64,000 nt of DNA, from positions 34,437,608 to 34,501,607 of the forward strand of contig OX246739.1 of assembly GCA_945910005.1 (NCBI GenBank). Reading direction: 5' to 3'. The notes below the pieces were generated by a model. It had not been told where the DNA came from, did not search any database, and saw nothing but the letters and a program-made list of their open reading frames with translations. Both the position numbers and the translations under genes were made by a program. Numbering within the stretch: the stretch's first letter is position 1; every line of letters begins with the position of its first letter. The stretch comes from Isoperla grammatica. Taxonomy: Eukaryota > Arthropoda > Insecta > Plecoptera > Perlodidae. Below, piece by piece: positions 10,501-23,060 of the stretch.

Positions 10501-12868
10501 ATGTTAATATTACTATAGAAATCTGTAGAGAAGGTTGAATTGTTTGCGAAGGAATGAATGAATTTGTTAAGCAGCACTTTGAATAACGGGTCGTTAATAA
10601 TGGCGATCAGAATGAACGCGACGGGTGATTAATTGCCGGTCCTATTTTTACCCTGTAAGACACTTTCTTCCGTCTCATAATTCGACCCACGTGAAGAATG
10701 AGAGTTTAGAAATTGTACGAAGATATGACGACCTGCGGGGCAGTTGATCGTTTAAAATTGTATGGAAACTTTTCTATGTTGTTCCACTTAAGCCGGTCGA
10801 TATTTTCAACACAAAATTTACATATTACATATTATTACTTATTACATATTATCACTATATTACCCAGTTACATATTATCATGCATAAAAATGATATTTTA
10901 GTCAACGCGCGGTAGTTTTTCGATATGCAAGACTGAAAGGAGATTGTTCCAAAATATTTGTGTTAGTGGAAATGAGAGTATGTATATGTATGTGTGAGTC
11001 ATTTTCTACATTAACGCTGAAGCAATACAATTAATGAAGAAATAAAGTAAGAGTTGGTTCTTTTTAAACCCTTGTTTTCTTAACAAAAATATAATATGGG
11101 TTCCGACAGCAAGGATGGATATTTCAAGGTTGTGAAGTATTTACAAAGAATATCAACGCCGTCATTAAATTATCTGCCAAAATGTCAGGGTTGGAATTCA
11201 TAGTCGACCCCTACACCTAGGGGCACCCATTGTTGCTATGGATTTGTTTTGTACAAAACAAATCCATAAACAAAACAAATCCATAGCAACAATGGGTGCC
11301 CCTAGGTGTAGGGGTCGACTATGAATTCCAACCTAAGATAGGTTCAGATTTTACGATAAGAAACGATCGTTTATCAAGAGTCCGGCAATACTTTCATTTT
11401 CCTTATCTCCTCGTCCGACGTTTTAGAAACTTCATTCAAGAAGCGGGAGCCTCCACGCAGACTGGAAGAAATCAAGTTTGAATCAAGTCTTTTCATCACA
11501 GTGAGTTTCTGTGTGTACACGCGTCACTCCCGCTCGCCCCCCTCTGTGGCCAATGATTGGAACGAGCTTTTATGCAGGTAGGTGTGGGTGGGGTGCCGCC
11601 CACCCCACTAACTCTGTCGGTCAAACTGTACCTTTCACTCAATCACTGCTGATGCAAGAGGCGGAAGACTTTTCGTCTTTGATTTGACTCGAGAGACGTT
11701 CCAGCTATATTTTGAACTCTCCTAATAAGTTTCGTCGTAGAAGGGTGGGACATACACCCGAATTGAATTTTGTAAGTGTCAGTTCCGGATCTGACAGATG
11801 TTTTTTTTATTTGAGTTCGAACTTCGAATATATGTAAAAATTGACTCATTTTACAAGAGCTCTGCATTTATTTTTAAAGCCGGCTACTAAACAGGAGTCT
11901 AAATTTCTTACTATAGAAGATCATTCAATTTTAGCGATGACAAATTAATAATCATGATATCGTAAAGTCCTTTTAGTTCTATTGTGATCGAATTTTGTAT
12001 AGAGATTTAATTTACTCTTTATCATTCGTATCTACGTAAACATATGGAATTCTAATTTCTAACACACTAAATATCGATTTCCCTTTCGCATACTGTTGTA
12101 TACCTTGCCTCTTGCTCGTGTCCGTTAGCTACGATCATCCACATTAGGTACATAATCACTCAAAGTGTTGCCTACAAGATTATTCTGTAGTAAATAAGGA
12201 CTATAGGAAGAAGGGAACGAAGTCGTAAAAATCCGTAAATCCGAAAACTGTCAAGTAAAGCAAATCCTATGACACTTCCACAAACCATAACAAAAGTTTA
12301 TGAAATTTTTAGTACCATTTTAATAAACAGATACCCCTATGAGTTACTTTTTAGCAATATTTTGCTTTGTTCGAACATCACGTTCGTAAAGGCATGCGCC
12401 GGGTCTGGATGCATCAATAAGTCTGTTTCTTGTTTTAACTGCAAGACCAGCCTAGATTTGAACCTCTTGTGAATCCAGACCCAGAGGTTCTTTATAGTGA
12501 CTGTGACCTCATCACTTTCTGTATGTCGTGCGTACACATGTTCACGATGGAATAGAAACTTTACTCCATACCAGGCCGGCATGTCACCGCGAGATGTGGC
12601 GTTGTACTTTACCGTCCCCTAATGGAATGCTAATAGCTCTCATCGCCTGGACTCTTGAACCTTGAACAACAAGGTCAATTTAAAGGAAGCCAGCTACATT
12701 ATCCTTTTTCACGAATAAGACACCTATCACATCAACATCTCGCCCCAACGTTGACAGCGCTACTCAAGGAGTGGACAATACGTCCTCTACGAGCCGGTTT
12801 CTATGGTGACGTGCCAGCTTGGTATAAACTATACTAAAAAGAAGAAGAATGCAGCAACAAGTACATAC
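7539..12868 (-). other. Long Glut1 intron with a nested perfect palindrome
   Basis: About 5.3 kb between the proposed coiled-coil exon and the TM1 exon array. It contains the palindrome at 11189-11333 (listed separately) and an inverted-repeat patch around 9130-9260 built on GAGCCAATCAC and its complement. Open frames here are short and resemble nothing known. No coding exon was accepted. Confidence 0.5.
11189..11333. repeat. Perfect 64-bp-arm inverted repeat with a second palindrome nested in it
   Basis: Positions 11189-11252 are the exact reverse complement of 11270-11333 by base-by-base reading. The arms start GGTTGGAATTCATAGTCGAC and include CCCCTACACCTAGGGGCACC. The 17-bp spacer is itself complementary to the inner end of the left arm, so 11237-11268 is a second perfect 32-bp palindrome centred on TTTTGTACAAAA. 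Two mutually exclusive hairpins are possible. It could be a very young fold-back element, a template-switch product or an assembly artefact. Confidence 0.9.
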
Positions 12869-13186
12869 CTGCTCCAGAAGCCTGAGCTTCCTCCGGTGGC
12901 TCTGTTCGCCCAGCCGGTCCACATATTCCCGCAGCTCCTCGATCTCTTCCTTGACCTGTTGCACAGTGTCCAGTTCGTGTTTGATGGCCACCATGTCGCG
13001 CTTGACCTCGCTCACTTCGCTCTGACATGACTCGACCGACTTGGTCAACTCTTGGAGTTGGGTGCGGATCTCGCATAGTGCGACAGTCGTCTCGAGTTGT
13101 CTGTCGCCTCGTTGCAACTCGTCTAGCTTCGCGCTCAGGTTCATACTCATCACGGACACCTGCGTCTGTAGACTGCAGCCATGCAT
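12869..13186 (-). CDS. Coiled-coil exon, proposed N-terminal exon of Glut1
   Basis: An open frame of 318 bp read from ATG at 13186, ending in CTGGAGCAG and a strong donor GTATGT. The product is hydrophilic and heptad-patterned: MSMNLSAKLDELQRG near the start, then LCEIRTQLQELTKSVESC, EVSEVKRDMVAIKHELDTVQ, VKEEIEELREYVDRLGEQ and RRKLRLLEQ. A long dimeric or trimeric coiled coil is likely. The 3' end is phase 0, matching the TM1 exon, giving RLLEQ-GLTFF. At the 5' end there are two readings. It may be a first exon with MHGCSLQTQ. Alternatively, an acceptor CTGCAG at about 13174 leaves one base that fits the two bases ending the exon at 17818-18149, giving LRELLL-S-LQTQVS. The polypyrimidine tract is weak. 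That it belongs to Glut1 is inferred from strand, order and phase. Confidence 0.7.
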
Positions 13187-13219
13187 GGTCCTAGGTTACA
13201 CACTACAGTATATCCGTCG

Positions 13220-13650
13220 CGTTAGTTCGCTCAGACTGCCTCAATACCTATAGCTGCTATTACTAATATCATATGGACTTTACTCAAACTAAGACTAGCC
13301 TTACAGTACATCCGTTTTAAAAGAATTCGCTCAGACTGCCTCAATACATAGCTGCTACACTAATATCATATGGACTTTACTCAAACTAAGACTAGCCTTA
13401 CAAGAATTCGCTCAGACTGCCTCAATACCTAGCAGTAGCTGCTACACTAATATCATAGCCGTCATAATAGATAGACTTTACTCAAACTAAGACTAGCCTT
13501 ACGGTCCTTACCTACATCAATTTTAAAAGAATTCGCTCAGACTGCCTCAATACCTAGCTGCTACATTAATATCATAGCCGTCTTAATAGATAGACTTCAC
13601 TCAACCTAGGCTGCACTAATATCATAGCCGTCGTAATATTAATAAATAGG
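13220..13650. repeat. Minisatellite just upstream of the coiled-coil exon
   Basis: Four imperfect copies of a unit containing TTCGCTCAGACTGCCTCAAT, starting near 13226, 13326, 13407 and 13532 (spacing 100, 81 and 125 bp). They are separated by shared blocks such as CTAATATCATA and ACTCAAACTAAGACTAGCC. It lies immediately on the intron side of the 5' boundary of the exon at 12869-13186. Confidence 0.85.
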
Positions 13651-16600
13651 CCTCTGACCTGTACGATACATTTCTTCAACTTTCTAACTTGTTATAAGAT
13701 ATTTTAAACTACTTAGTTGCTAGGGAAATAAATCAACTCCCTTCAGCTAGAAATCATTCTCCCTTCATGGTTTGTGACTTTGTAAGTGAGCATTACAACC
13801 AAATGTGTTTCAAACTTCCATGGAAAGTGTTTCCCATCTGAACTTTTTTCTTTTTTTAACACATTGGTCATGTCATACAACAAGAAGGCTACCCGCAAAT
13901 TACTGAAAGCTTTCAGGTATCCGAGAAAAGTGCATGATTGACTACATCAATATGTACGATAATACAGTGCACGTTTTCTTTTTGTTGCCTTGAAAAGTAA
14001 CATAAATATACCACTTAAATGTATGTAAGAGGGTACGTTTTAATTTTTAGAAACCTCACGAAAGCCACTGCCAGCAAATTTAGCGGATCTTCCAGGTGAC
14101 GAAGAATTCCTTCTGGTAAGATTACATCACCAGATGGAAACATTAACAAAGTTTAACAAGCATTCTAACGATTTCAACATTTCCATCTCACTGGCACGTG
14201 GACAATTGGAGAAGTTTCGCAATATTCCTAACATCGTCGATACAAGGCAAACATCCGTAGACCAATCAGCAATCATTCACGTTGCACATTTACGATATGA
14301 TAAGCGGACAGTATCCTACTATGAAACTTTCAACTACGAACTGCACATACAAAAGTGACAGTAGTGCAAGTTGGCAATTGATAAAAAAGATTTTTTTTAT
14401 TTCTCTGTTATGATTATTTTACAATGAACGCAAATCAGAGAGAATTTTACAGTCATGTCGACATAAAAGTCGTTTTTTAGATAATACAAATATTGCTAAA
14501 TGGTAACGAGAAAGACAGAAGAAACAAATGTATACTTAATATATAATCATATAAATCATAATTATAGTAGTGTATACAATAAATTGATAAAATCCTTTTC
14601 TAACAAGTGATATTGGAAAATGACAGAAAATCATTTTGAATTACAAGCTCCTCACCATTTTGTACTTAGTATTTCCACTGTAACCAGTTTCTTTGCGGAA
14701 GAAAGCTTTTAACAAAATGATTTTCTCCATACATAATGTTTTCCAAGAAAATAATAACTAAACAACTGAAAATATCTGTCTCGGAAGATATTATTCTAAC
14801 AACGACACAGACACAAGACAAAACAAAACACAACACAGAAAACTCAATGAAGACATAAATAAAGTTGTTCTTAATTAATAAAATCATTGCATATAATGGC
14901 AACCAAGAAAAAGCTGCAAAACTCTCCACCAAAGAAGTTGATGTCTTGAATACTTGACAAGCATTGATTTTGTTCAAATCAAATCTAGTATAATAATCGT
15001 AATATAGTTGACAGACTGTTGGGATGGGGACTTTGCATGCAAAAGATAGATCTCAACATTCAATTTTCGAGAGTTTGCACTTTGCATGAATGAAAGTCCG
15101 CGACTGTTTTGTGTATTGTCTCATCAGTAGGAATGACGGGAAAGAGCCAAAGAGATCCTAGCAGACCTCCAGGCAAGCAGGGGATGAGTGCGAACCATGC
15201 AGTGGTCGAATTGTTGCCCGCAGAGAGGGTGAAGTATAGTTGACCTCTCTGATCAAGTGTACGCAAGATCAATTCACGGTCAAACCCTCAAATAGGGGGT
15301 AGGTTGACGAGCCTCCGCTAGGCGGAGAACAAGTCGACCTTGAGTGACCTTGAGTGCACCTTTCGAGTCCGCGTTGATATTTAAGATCTGAAGACCTATG
15401 AACATTTTATTCCTTTTCCACCACTTTGCTTCCAACATAAAACATTTTGAACTTATTAACTACATTGATAACATATGAATAAGAAAATAAAGATTAAACA
15501 TAAAGTAAATCGTGAGGTGAACAACCAGGATAATAAAAATGTGAGGATTTCTGTGCTTTCTAGCATTAGAATGAAGAAATCTGCTGAATCGTATAAAGCA
15601 AGTTCTTCACGTTTCGGATACATTCTTCTCCGCTATTAAATATGTCCACACAATTATTGCTTTCCTTGGTCAGGTTTATATAACACATCCGTTAAAATGG
15701 ACGTAGATTACAAGGAAATATATTTGGCAGAGAATAGGACAAACGACCACGAACCTGCAGTAACAAAATATTGATGACACCTGCAGTGATTTCTTCAAAG
15801 AATCTTACACACACCAGCGTAACGTTAGCGAATGCTATGCTTGGAGGTGATTCTTAAATAATCAATACGAAAGACGCTAATATTATTTACGTTATACCAT
15901 GTCCATATGACACAATCGCACATTCAGTTTAGCGATTCCATGAAAGCAGGATACAGTACATAAATTTCATCAAAAGCGTTATTATAAAATTGTAAGAAGC
16001 TCTTTGAGTACGTCTAAAATAATATCGATACGAATTTGTAAGGTGATTAAATATCTAAATACTGCCATGCACTATTCACATAAGGATTGTTTCTGACTCT
16101 CGTGACAGCTGAAATCCGTACAATGACGTAAGCTTTGTATTGAATGTTATGTGTGGTGTGTATTGCTGTTCCAAAAGTGATTGTGTTCCTATAACGACAC
16201 CGGTCAACGGTGATGAAGTGAACCTACTACAAAATTCGACCGTTGCAGGTATTGGGATGGGTCATGCAGACTCGGGCCAGGCAATGCAGGTGGTGATGAC
16301 ACGTGCGTGTAGGATTGACAATCTGTTCTATTCGCTTCGATCAACTCTGAGGAGACTCAGGCAAGACTCTGCTTAACTCTGGACACACCACCGCAATCGG
16401 GTACACATTATGTTCAATCTCTCAGAGGTGTTTTGTCGAGATCACATATGACATTACATTTCCGGTGTTAGGTGGTTTTAACACACAAGAAACCCAGCTC
16501 AAGTTGTATGGAGTCTTTGGGACCATAACAAGGAGCACAAACGTGTCTGCAACTAGTCCTGGTGAGTGTACACGTGGTTTGTCGTGATTGACAGACTATT

Positions 16601-17817
16601 GTGGATTTGAATGCCTCGAGAATAGTGTGGTGACGTTGACGTTGACGTAATGCCAACACCTCACAGGAACAAACCAGCGAGGTTTTCCTCTACGCGTTAA
16701 AGGGGGGATTGCTTTGTTTGGTGAAAAGTTCTCAGTAGTGATTGAAGGTAAAAGAAGAAGAAAGCTAGAACAAAAATGAGGTCGATATTTACCCGTAGTC
16801 CAGGCTGCCTCCACTATGAAGGGAAACAGAAAGAGGAGAGAAAAATAATGAAAGAAAGGATATTAAGTCTCGAGAGATTGTTTAGATAAGTTTTGTGTTG
16901 TTGTTGTTGCAACATCCATTAGAAGTTCGAAGTGTGATGGTCATGGCATCTAGCTGGACACGATTAGTGCAAACATAATCGATCGCCACGTGAACAAAAT
17001 CTTTCTCAACAGATCTTTCTCGGCGGGGAACAAATAGTACAGGAACATGGCAAACTTTGTATTGTAATAACATGATGTGACAAAATTAACTTATTTCATG
17101 GTAAACACATAAATAATTCATTTCACACCGATCTGTCCTTGCATGACCCTCAATAAGATAATAATATGATACTTTTCAAACAATCCACAAATGAATGAAA
17201 CGAATCTTATAAGAAGAATCATAAACAAAGGAATGTTACAATCACAAAGACAGTGAGCTGGCCTCGTACCTTGTCTTTTGTGAGGCAAAGTACTAGAACT
17301 TGATTACAGTTATTTTAAAACAAATCTAGAGTGGATGTGAATACAATAAAGCATGCTCATGTAGAAAGAAAAATAAATTGGATAAGCATTCTTCCTCGAA
17401 CCGATACAACGGTGTGAAAAGTTAATCCATAACCCAAGAAAATATGTGGAACCAGTGAAATAATATCTGTGTGATGGTGGTAAGTGAGTGCAGGCGGGAA
17501 CAGATGTTGCGGGACTACATTAGCTAAGAAGCAGGTATTACAAAACGTTTTAATGGATCATCAACAACTTGGAGAGAAATTATAGGATCTAAAAAAGCTC
17601 TAGCGGAAAGAAAAGAAAATAATAAAATAAACGTTCCAATTGGAAAAGCCATTCCTTTGTGTCCCTTCAAGTTCTGCCGCTTCCGAGTATCTACGTCATC
17701 ATCTGCATGATTGTACAACACTTAGGTACAGAAATCATAAGATAATGAAACGCTAGGAAGAAATAAGTTGAAACTAGAGCAAATAGAGAGATAATGTAGT
17801 CGGCAAGCACGACGTAC
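13651..17817 (-). other. Proposed first Glut1 intron
   Basis: About 4.2 kb with no convincing exon. A short patch at 15305-15325 (GAGCCTCCGCTAGGCGGAG) resembles, inverted, GCGGAGGCTCGTCGA at 8886-8900, suggesting a dispersed repeat. The open frame at 15060-15272 (minus) lacks recognisable domains or splice context. Confidence 0.4.
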
Positions 17818-18149
17818 CTCAAAAGCAACTCTCGGAGAGTGGCTTCGTCTTCCTCCTGTATTTCTTCCGTCGTTTCATCACTAACCTTCCGGCTCCGTAG
17901 TGTCGGGTGATGGTCCCGAGTTCTGGCGGTCAGCTTGAGAGTTGCGGCTGACGACAGACTAGAGTATTGGTAATCATCGGCAGCGACACCGATAACATAT
18001 TCTTCGAGTTCAACAGTGCCGACTAGGTCCGGACCGCTTGATACTGGGTGGGCGTGAGCAAACTCGTGTGCGTGCGTGTGCGGTGCCCGCCCCACTGCCT
18101 GCTGTTTCATCGACTTATCACCTGCTGGTCGCCGCCTGGTTTCTCCCAT
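17818..18149 (-). CDS. Proposed first coding exon of Glut1 (acidic and His-rich N-terminus)
   Basis: Open frame of 332 bp from ATG at 18149 to a strong donor (TTTTGAG then GTACGT), ending two bases into a codon. The product starts MGETRRRPAGDKSMKQQ, has a histidine-rich piece HTHAHEFAHAHP, then ELEEYVIGVAADDYQYSS, and ends with SDETTEEIQEEDEATLRELLL. It has no signal peptide or membrane segment. The final residues look like the beginning of the heptad pattern that continues in 12869-13186, and the phases fit. Insect Glut1 genes have several alternative N-termini, so a long cytoplasmic version is plausible. There is also an acceptor-like TTCCCCAG just before GAAGGAGTATGG, so an upstream 5' UTR exon is possible. 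No homologue was recognised for this segment alone. Confidence 0.55.
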
Positions 18150-18169
18150 ACTCCTTCCTGGGGAACCAC

Positions 18170-18405
18170 CACCACACCCTCACAGAGAGGAGAGACACCC
18201 GCATGCACCAACCCCCAAGCCTCAGCCTTCCATATCTCCCATAACACCCTCATAGAGAGCAAAGACACCCGCATGCACCAACCCCCAAGCCTCAGCCTTC
18301 CATATCTCCCATAACACCCTCACAGAGAGCAGAGACACCCCACATGCACCAACCCCCAAGCCTCTACCTTCCATATCACCCACCACACCCTCAGAGAGCA
18401 GCCAT
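18170..18405. repeat. 70-bp minisatellite upstream of the proposed first coding exon
   Basis: Three and a bit copies of a 70-bp unit with GCATGCACCAACCCCCAAGC (18201, 18271, 18341) and ACACCCTCAYAGAGAGC. On the minus strand the unit contains TATGGGAGATATGG, similar to AGTATGGGAGAAACC at the start of the exon at 18149. The unit might therefore include exon-start sequence, but this similarity is short. Confidence 0.85.
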
Positions 18406-20049
18406 AGAAAGACTAAATTCACCAACCATAAAGCCCCAACCTCTCACATTACACTTTTTCCCGAAACAACCTTGAAGATACTCTCATCATGGAGGAGTAG
18501 TTCGTGGCCAACCAGGGAATCCTTATTTCAAATACCGATAGCCGATTGGCCAAGAATCACTCGTATGTGACGAAAGCATCGTCATCGTCGTCGTAAAGTC
18601 GTCCCGAAACAACTTTACCACCAACCACGTCACACAGCAGAGGGGGCAGACGACATAACAGTCAATCCCCAGACACATTAAAAGTTCCCGATCTTATTTC
18701 TAGCTAATCCCCACCTCACAAGATACAAAGAGGTTTCTGATAATACAGTAACAGAATTGTTCCTGGTTTTTATCACAAAACATCACACAACACATCAGGC
18801 ACGCCATATACAAACCTTGACATTTCATCAGATAAATATCCACAGAGGTTTGCACCCGTGTTATTACAGTATCACTCCAATAACACAATAAAGTTAGAAC
18901 GTTAGTCCAGCAAATGTGCTTGGTCTGAAGCGTGAGTTCCTTTTATTAGTATCAATTCAATGGAATGGACTTGGGAAAAGCATTGCAAGTTGCAATTGTG
19001 TGTGTTTGCGAGTGTAAGGCAAGCGTATCGAATTAATCGATAATTAATTATTGGGTTAGTATTACTTTATCAAAAACCCACCAATAGATGGTGGTATTTA
19101 AAGCTGGGTAGGTATAATGTTGAGGGGCACCTTCCAATTTGTTGAACTAATTACGAAACATGGAGAGTTGTTATTCTGTTTCCACGAATATATCGACAGA
19201 GGTACAATTGAGTTTATGAGCCAGCTATAGTTAATAATAATAATATCCAGTCAACAGAAAGCTTGTCTGTAATTTGACTGAAAGAGATATAAGATAGTAA
19301 GAGATAGTTGATTCTGCTGTGAGGATGCACAGTATTTTGAAATCACTGAAAATTAGATACGAGTTATATAATACGATCTACACATTTAGAAGATATTATT
19401 AACCTACTTAAACAAACATTTAAGACATTGTCATTGTATATTATCACCAAATTTAATAGAGATGTACTATCAAGCGTAATAACTCAACTTGGTGATTATT
19501 AACGAAAATATGAACCGTCACCAATTGAGGTAGAAAAGATCTTCGTAAAAGCCCGTTTCAAAATAACAATGTCTCAGTTTCTCCACCTTCTCGATAACAA
19601 GCACCAATATATTCTATTCACCTGATCACTGAGAGCCATTGCTTGGCTTGGCACGTGGGGCTCGGCCACTGGCACCAATGGTCGGGGTAAAATGAATGCT
19701 CGTCAGTTTGTCGCCTGGAGTCGACAAGTGTCACGCCCTAGGCTCTCTGTAACAAAAGAAGACATGATTTACTCGACAAGTCGATCCGAATGACACCACC
19801 AATCATGGCCAGGCATTATAGCGCCACCTGGGGTTGGTACTACGTCATAGGAAGTGATGCAACGTTGTTAAAGACACACATCACGTGGTTCACACTGTGC
19901 CATAACAAAAGGGTTCAACCAATTAGAAACCTATTTGATGCTAGTCTCATCGGATTTGTGGATATCTTTTTTCCTTAAAAATTGGATGCTGTGTCACAGT
20001 GCTAAGCTAGCTTAAGAGGTGTTAGTTTAAAACAGATAAGTATGTTAAG
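18406..20049. other. Non-coding stretch with a diverged fold-back copy
   Basis: Holds a diverged relative of the 167-bp fold-back family at about 18490-18575 (shared blocks GTGGCCAACCAG, AATACCGAT, GATTGGCCA and TGACGAAAGCAT). The rest is AT-rich sequence without a recognised gene. Confidence 0.5.
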
Positions 20050-20530
20050 CTTGCATCATAGTAATGCATTGATGTGGTAGCTCCACATGGGATAACATGC
20101 TATCAGTGGAACCTAGCTTCACACTGTTGTTCATAGTAATGCATTGAGGTGGTAGCTCCACATCGGATAACATGCTATCAGTGGTAAGCTAGCTTCACAC
20201 TGTTGTTCATAGTAACGCTCTATGCACAACTTACACGGGGTTCTCATGTTCTTACGTCGGCGTATTGCGTTAGTCGTTGACCAATCAGGCAACGGAACGT
20301 CATACGCGACTCCTCCCCTTTTCAAATAGGGTTAATTTCTATTTGCCCAACGACGAACGCTATACGCCAGCGTTGGATCATGAGAACCCATGCATAAGAT
20401 ACCGTGCTAGTGCTAGTGGTAGCTTCACACCAGATTACAGGCATGCGCTGGTGGTAGCTTCACACCAGATAAGAGGCTGTCAGTGGTAAGCTAGCTTCAC
20501 GCTGTTGTTCATAGCAACGCTGTTGTACGC
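20050..20530. repeat. 76-bp tandem repeat split by a MITE
   Basis: Copies begin CATAGTAATGCATTGA at 20056, 20132 and (diverged) 20208. Shared blocks include GTGGTAGCTCCACAT, GATAACATGCTATCAGTGG and AGCTTCACACTGTTGTTC. Further diverged copies follow at 20400-20520 after the insertion at 20238-20389. Confidence 0.8.
20238..20389. mobile_element. 152-bp inverted-repeat element (MITE)
   Basis: The ends are GGGTTCTCATG and CATGAGAACCC. The arms keep pairing for about 38 bp with mismatches (GGCGTATTGCGTTAGTCGTTG against GGCGTATAGCGTTCGTCGTTG). It sits inside the 76-bp tandem array. No clean target-site duplication was found and there is no coding capacity. Confidence 0.65.
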
Positions 20531-23060
20531 ACAAGTGAGAAACCTCCACGTCTGCATCAGTTGGCTTGAGATCCACTCAATAGACCTGACAGCCGATAAC
20601 GTGAAGAGGATCTAGAAACACTCTAGGCCCGGCCACTCGAAAGTGTAAATAATCCAATACAACTGTCAGTTATCGAATGTGTGTAAACATTTCATGAGAG
20701 CTCTGAGCAATACTACGGAATACGGATACAAAAAGACGTTGCAAATGAAAAGCCCATCACAAAGTGTCACGAACATTTTGGAAAAAATCTTCGTAGTAGG
20801 GAAATGGCTCTTGTTGGTATTCATACGAATGGATCGCGTTTCTGCGGTGGAAATTTCTTTCGAACTCAAGAATATTCGTCGGATTGTAAAATGTTGATAT
20901 AAAGAAAAATTAAATTCTCAAAATGAAAAGAAATAGCGAACGATTCTGCAGTAAACATGCTTTGTGTCCAAAGAATCTACCTTATCCCCGTCTCGTCTCA
21001 TATAGGTGACCTAACGCATCACGAACAGACAGAACTCATCGTTGCATTGAGAAACACAGCACATTTTTTAGATGCCTAGGCAAATACAGTAGCGGAAAAT
21101 AGGATCAAAATAGTGAAGTAACCTAACTTTCAAATACTTACCTATTCACTCAATGATAACACAAAACGTTGATTTTTTATTTAATGTCAGAGATATATAT
21201 ATGTCTTTTATTTACAACCAAATAAATAGATCAAACTGTGTGTTCTATTAAGAAGTGACCATTCATATATATGCGCTTAGTCAAGAAAATACACCTATTT
21301 CATTGAAAATAAAACTACTTTCTCAATGAATGAAATGAGAGTCTAGTAGCCGTGAACTTAGCGGACAAGTATCACCAAATAAGTATCATCTATTCTGAAA
21401 CGTTACCGCAATAGAAATGACAACAAGTTTCTCAGAAAATATTGTTAAGGTAGCACAAAACAAAACAGTAAAGGAGAAGCGAATATCATATATATATGGG
21501 GGCCTCTCAGAGCCATTCAATATATTAAAATCTTTCACTTCCTACCATCAAATCACTTCCTGTGAAAATATTACCTCTAGGTAAAGTGCTGTGTCAGGCT
21601 TGGTGCCAGATAAGGGTGTTTAGTCTCATCGCATAGAAATGTTAAGCGAGTTTAATGTTAAGCGAGTTTACTTAGCCCCCCTGACCCATTTCGACCGCTC
21701 TGCTGCCTACGCAGATAAGACCAGGGTTACAATGCACTGACGTCACAATGTATTTACTTTCCATCTTTTGGGTTAACCTACGAGGGAAGCGTTTCCTTCC
21801 TCGGACGATCGTTTCCGGTTGGCGGGGTGAGGGGAGGGGAGGGTCATTGTTGTCAACCAAATGCGCTCCTCAATAACCCAGGTACAGGATCAATGCAGGC
21901 ACTTCCACCGACGCACATTTGATTCAGGTTTAACCTGGCGTGACGATCGAAATGTAAAGGCTACGTCACTGGTTTGACAAGTTTGTGGGCTAAGGTACGC
22001 CACTGGAGTGACTCACGAATAACGAAGGCAATTTTGTGGCTCGTTTGTCTAGTGGGTCCTGTTTCCATGTAGAAGCTCCAGAGTACTATTCCCAGTTTGA
22101 GCTCCCTGTTTTTAACTTTGAAACTTGACTTTAATACATCCATAATCATGATACTAAAGTATATGTAAACGGTGAGTTTGGAGCACATAAATTGTATAAA
22201 TGTCCCCCATTGAAAATCAGTTCTTGTAACTAAGTTGGTTGACTTTAAATACAAATTTCTTTATTTAACGTCGCTAGGGTATGACGTGGGAATAGTTCTA
22301 TGGTACCTACGCCACTGAGACCTCGTATCGACCGATAAGGGGAAACATACGAAACGATTGCGAGTTACACATACAATTAATTATATCGTGGTTGGATTCG
22401 AGGTGGAAATATGAACGAGATAACGGGGTGGGAATTACGAAATAATGTCGGCGGTGAGGTGACTGGTTCGTATGGACTTATTTTCTCGTCGTCTACACTA
22501 TGTACTTAAGTAACGTACTTAGGTATACGTGCAGTCGATATGTGAGGTACCCAATAAATACTGTCTTCACTATGCACTTTAGTATCTCACACATTTATAT
22601 CAACTAACATCAACACTCTTAAAATTAGTCACGGTCGTTAATAACATATCTTTAGTTTTATTTAAGCCTGCGCATTATTTGTTTGGAACTGAAAGTTTAA
22701 AATATTACGTCCTGTTGAGAGCGTATTTGAGAGGTAAAAAATAATTAAAGATTAATTATAATTAGTATATTATGTCTATTTTAGAAAATTGTGAACTGTG
22801 TGGGATTTTCTCTCAGATGTGGCGGATAGTTTGAGAAGCGCCTACGGCTTAACATCGAATATCGTGAATATTGCTATAGCCGTGCGTTAAATCCAAAATA
22901 GCACGTTCAAAGTTTAGTACAGCAGTTTTTCTACGTTAGCTTTTGACAATATAAGTAACGTAAACACAAATTTCGAACGCTGAAAGCTTGAAGAAACTAA
23001 TATTTACACACCAAAAAAAGCCTCTTCGGAAACAAGTTTTGCTCGCGAGAAGATATTAAC
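20531..23060. other. Non-coding stretch
   Basis: About 2.5 kb without a supported gene. Small local features only: a 17-bp direct duplication (AATGTTAAGCGAGTTTA) near 21640-21670 and a GC-richer patch with a G-rich run around 21820-21845. Confidence 0.4.

Noticed and set aside
15060..15272. 70-residue minus-strand frame near 15.1 kb as an extra Glut1 exon
   Set aside because: No resemblance to GLUT N-termini, no good acceptor/donor pair, and the phases of the neighbouring exons already join without it.
20238..20389. Target-site duplication ATGCAYAA around the MITE
   Set aside because: The left copy is 8 bp away from the inverted-repeat end, so the boundaries do not agree.
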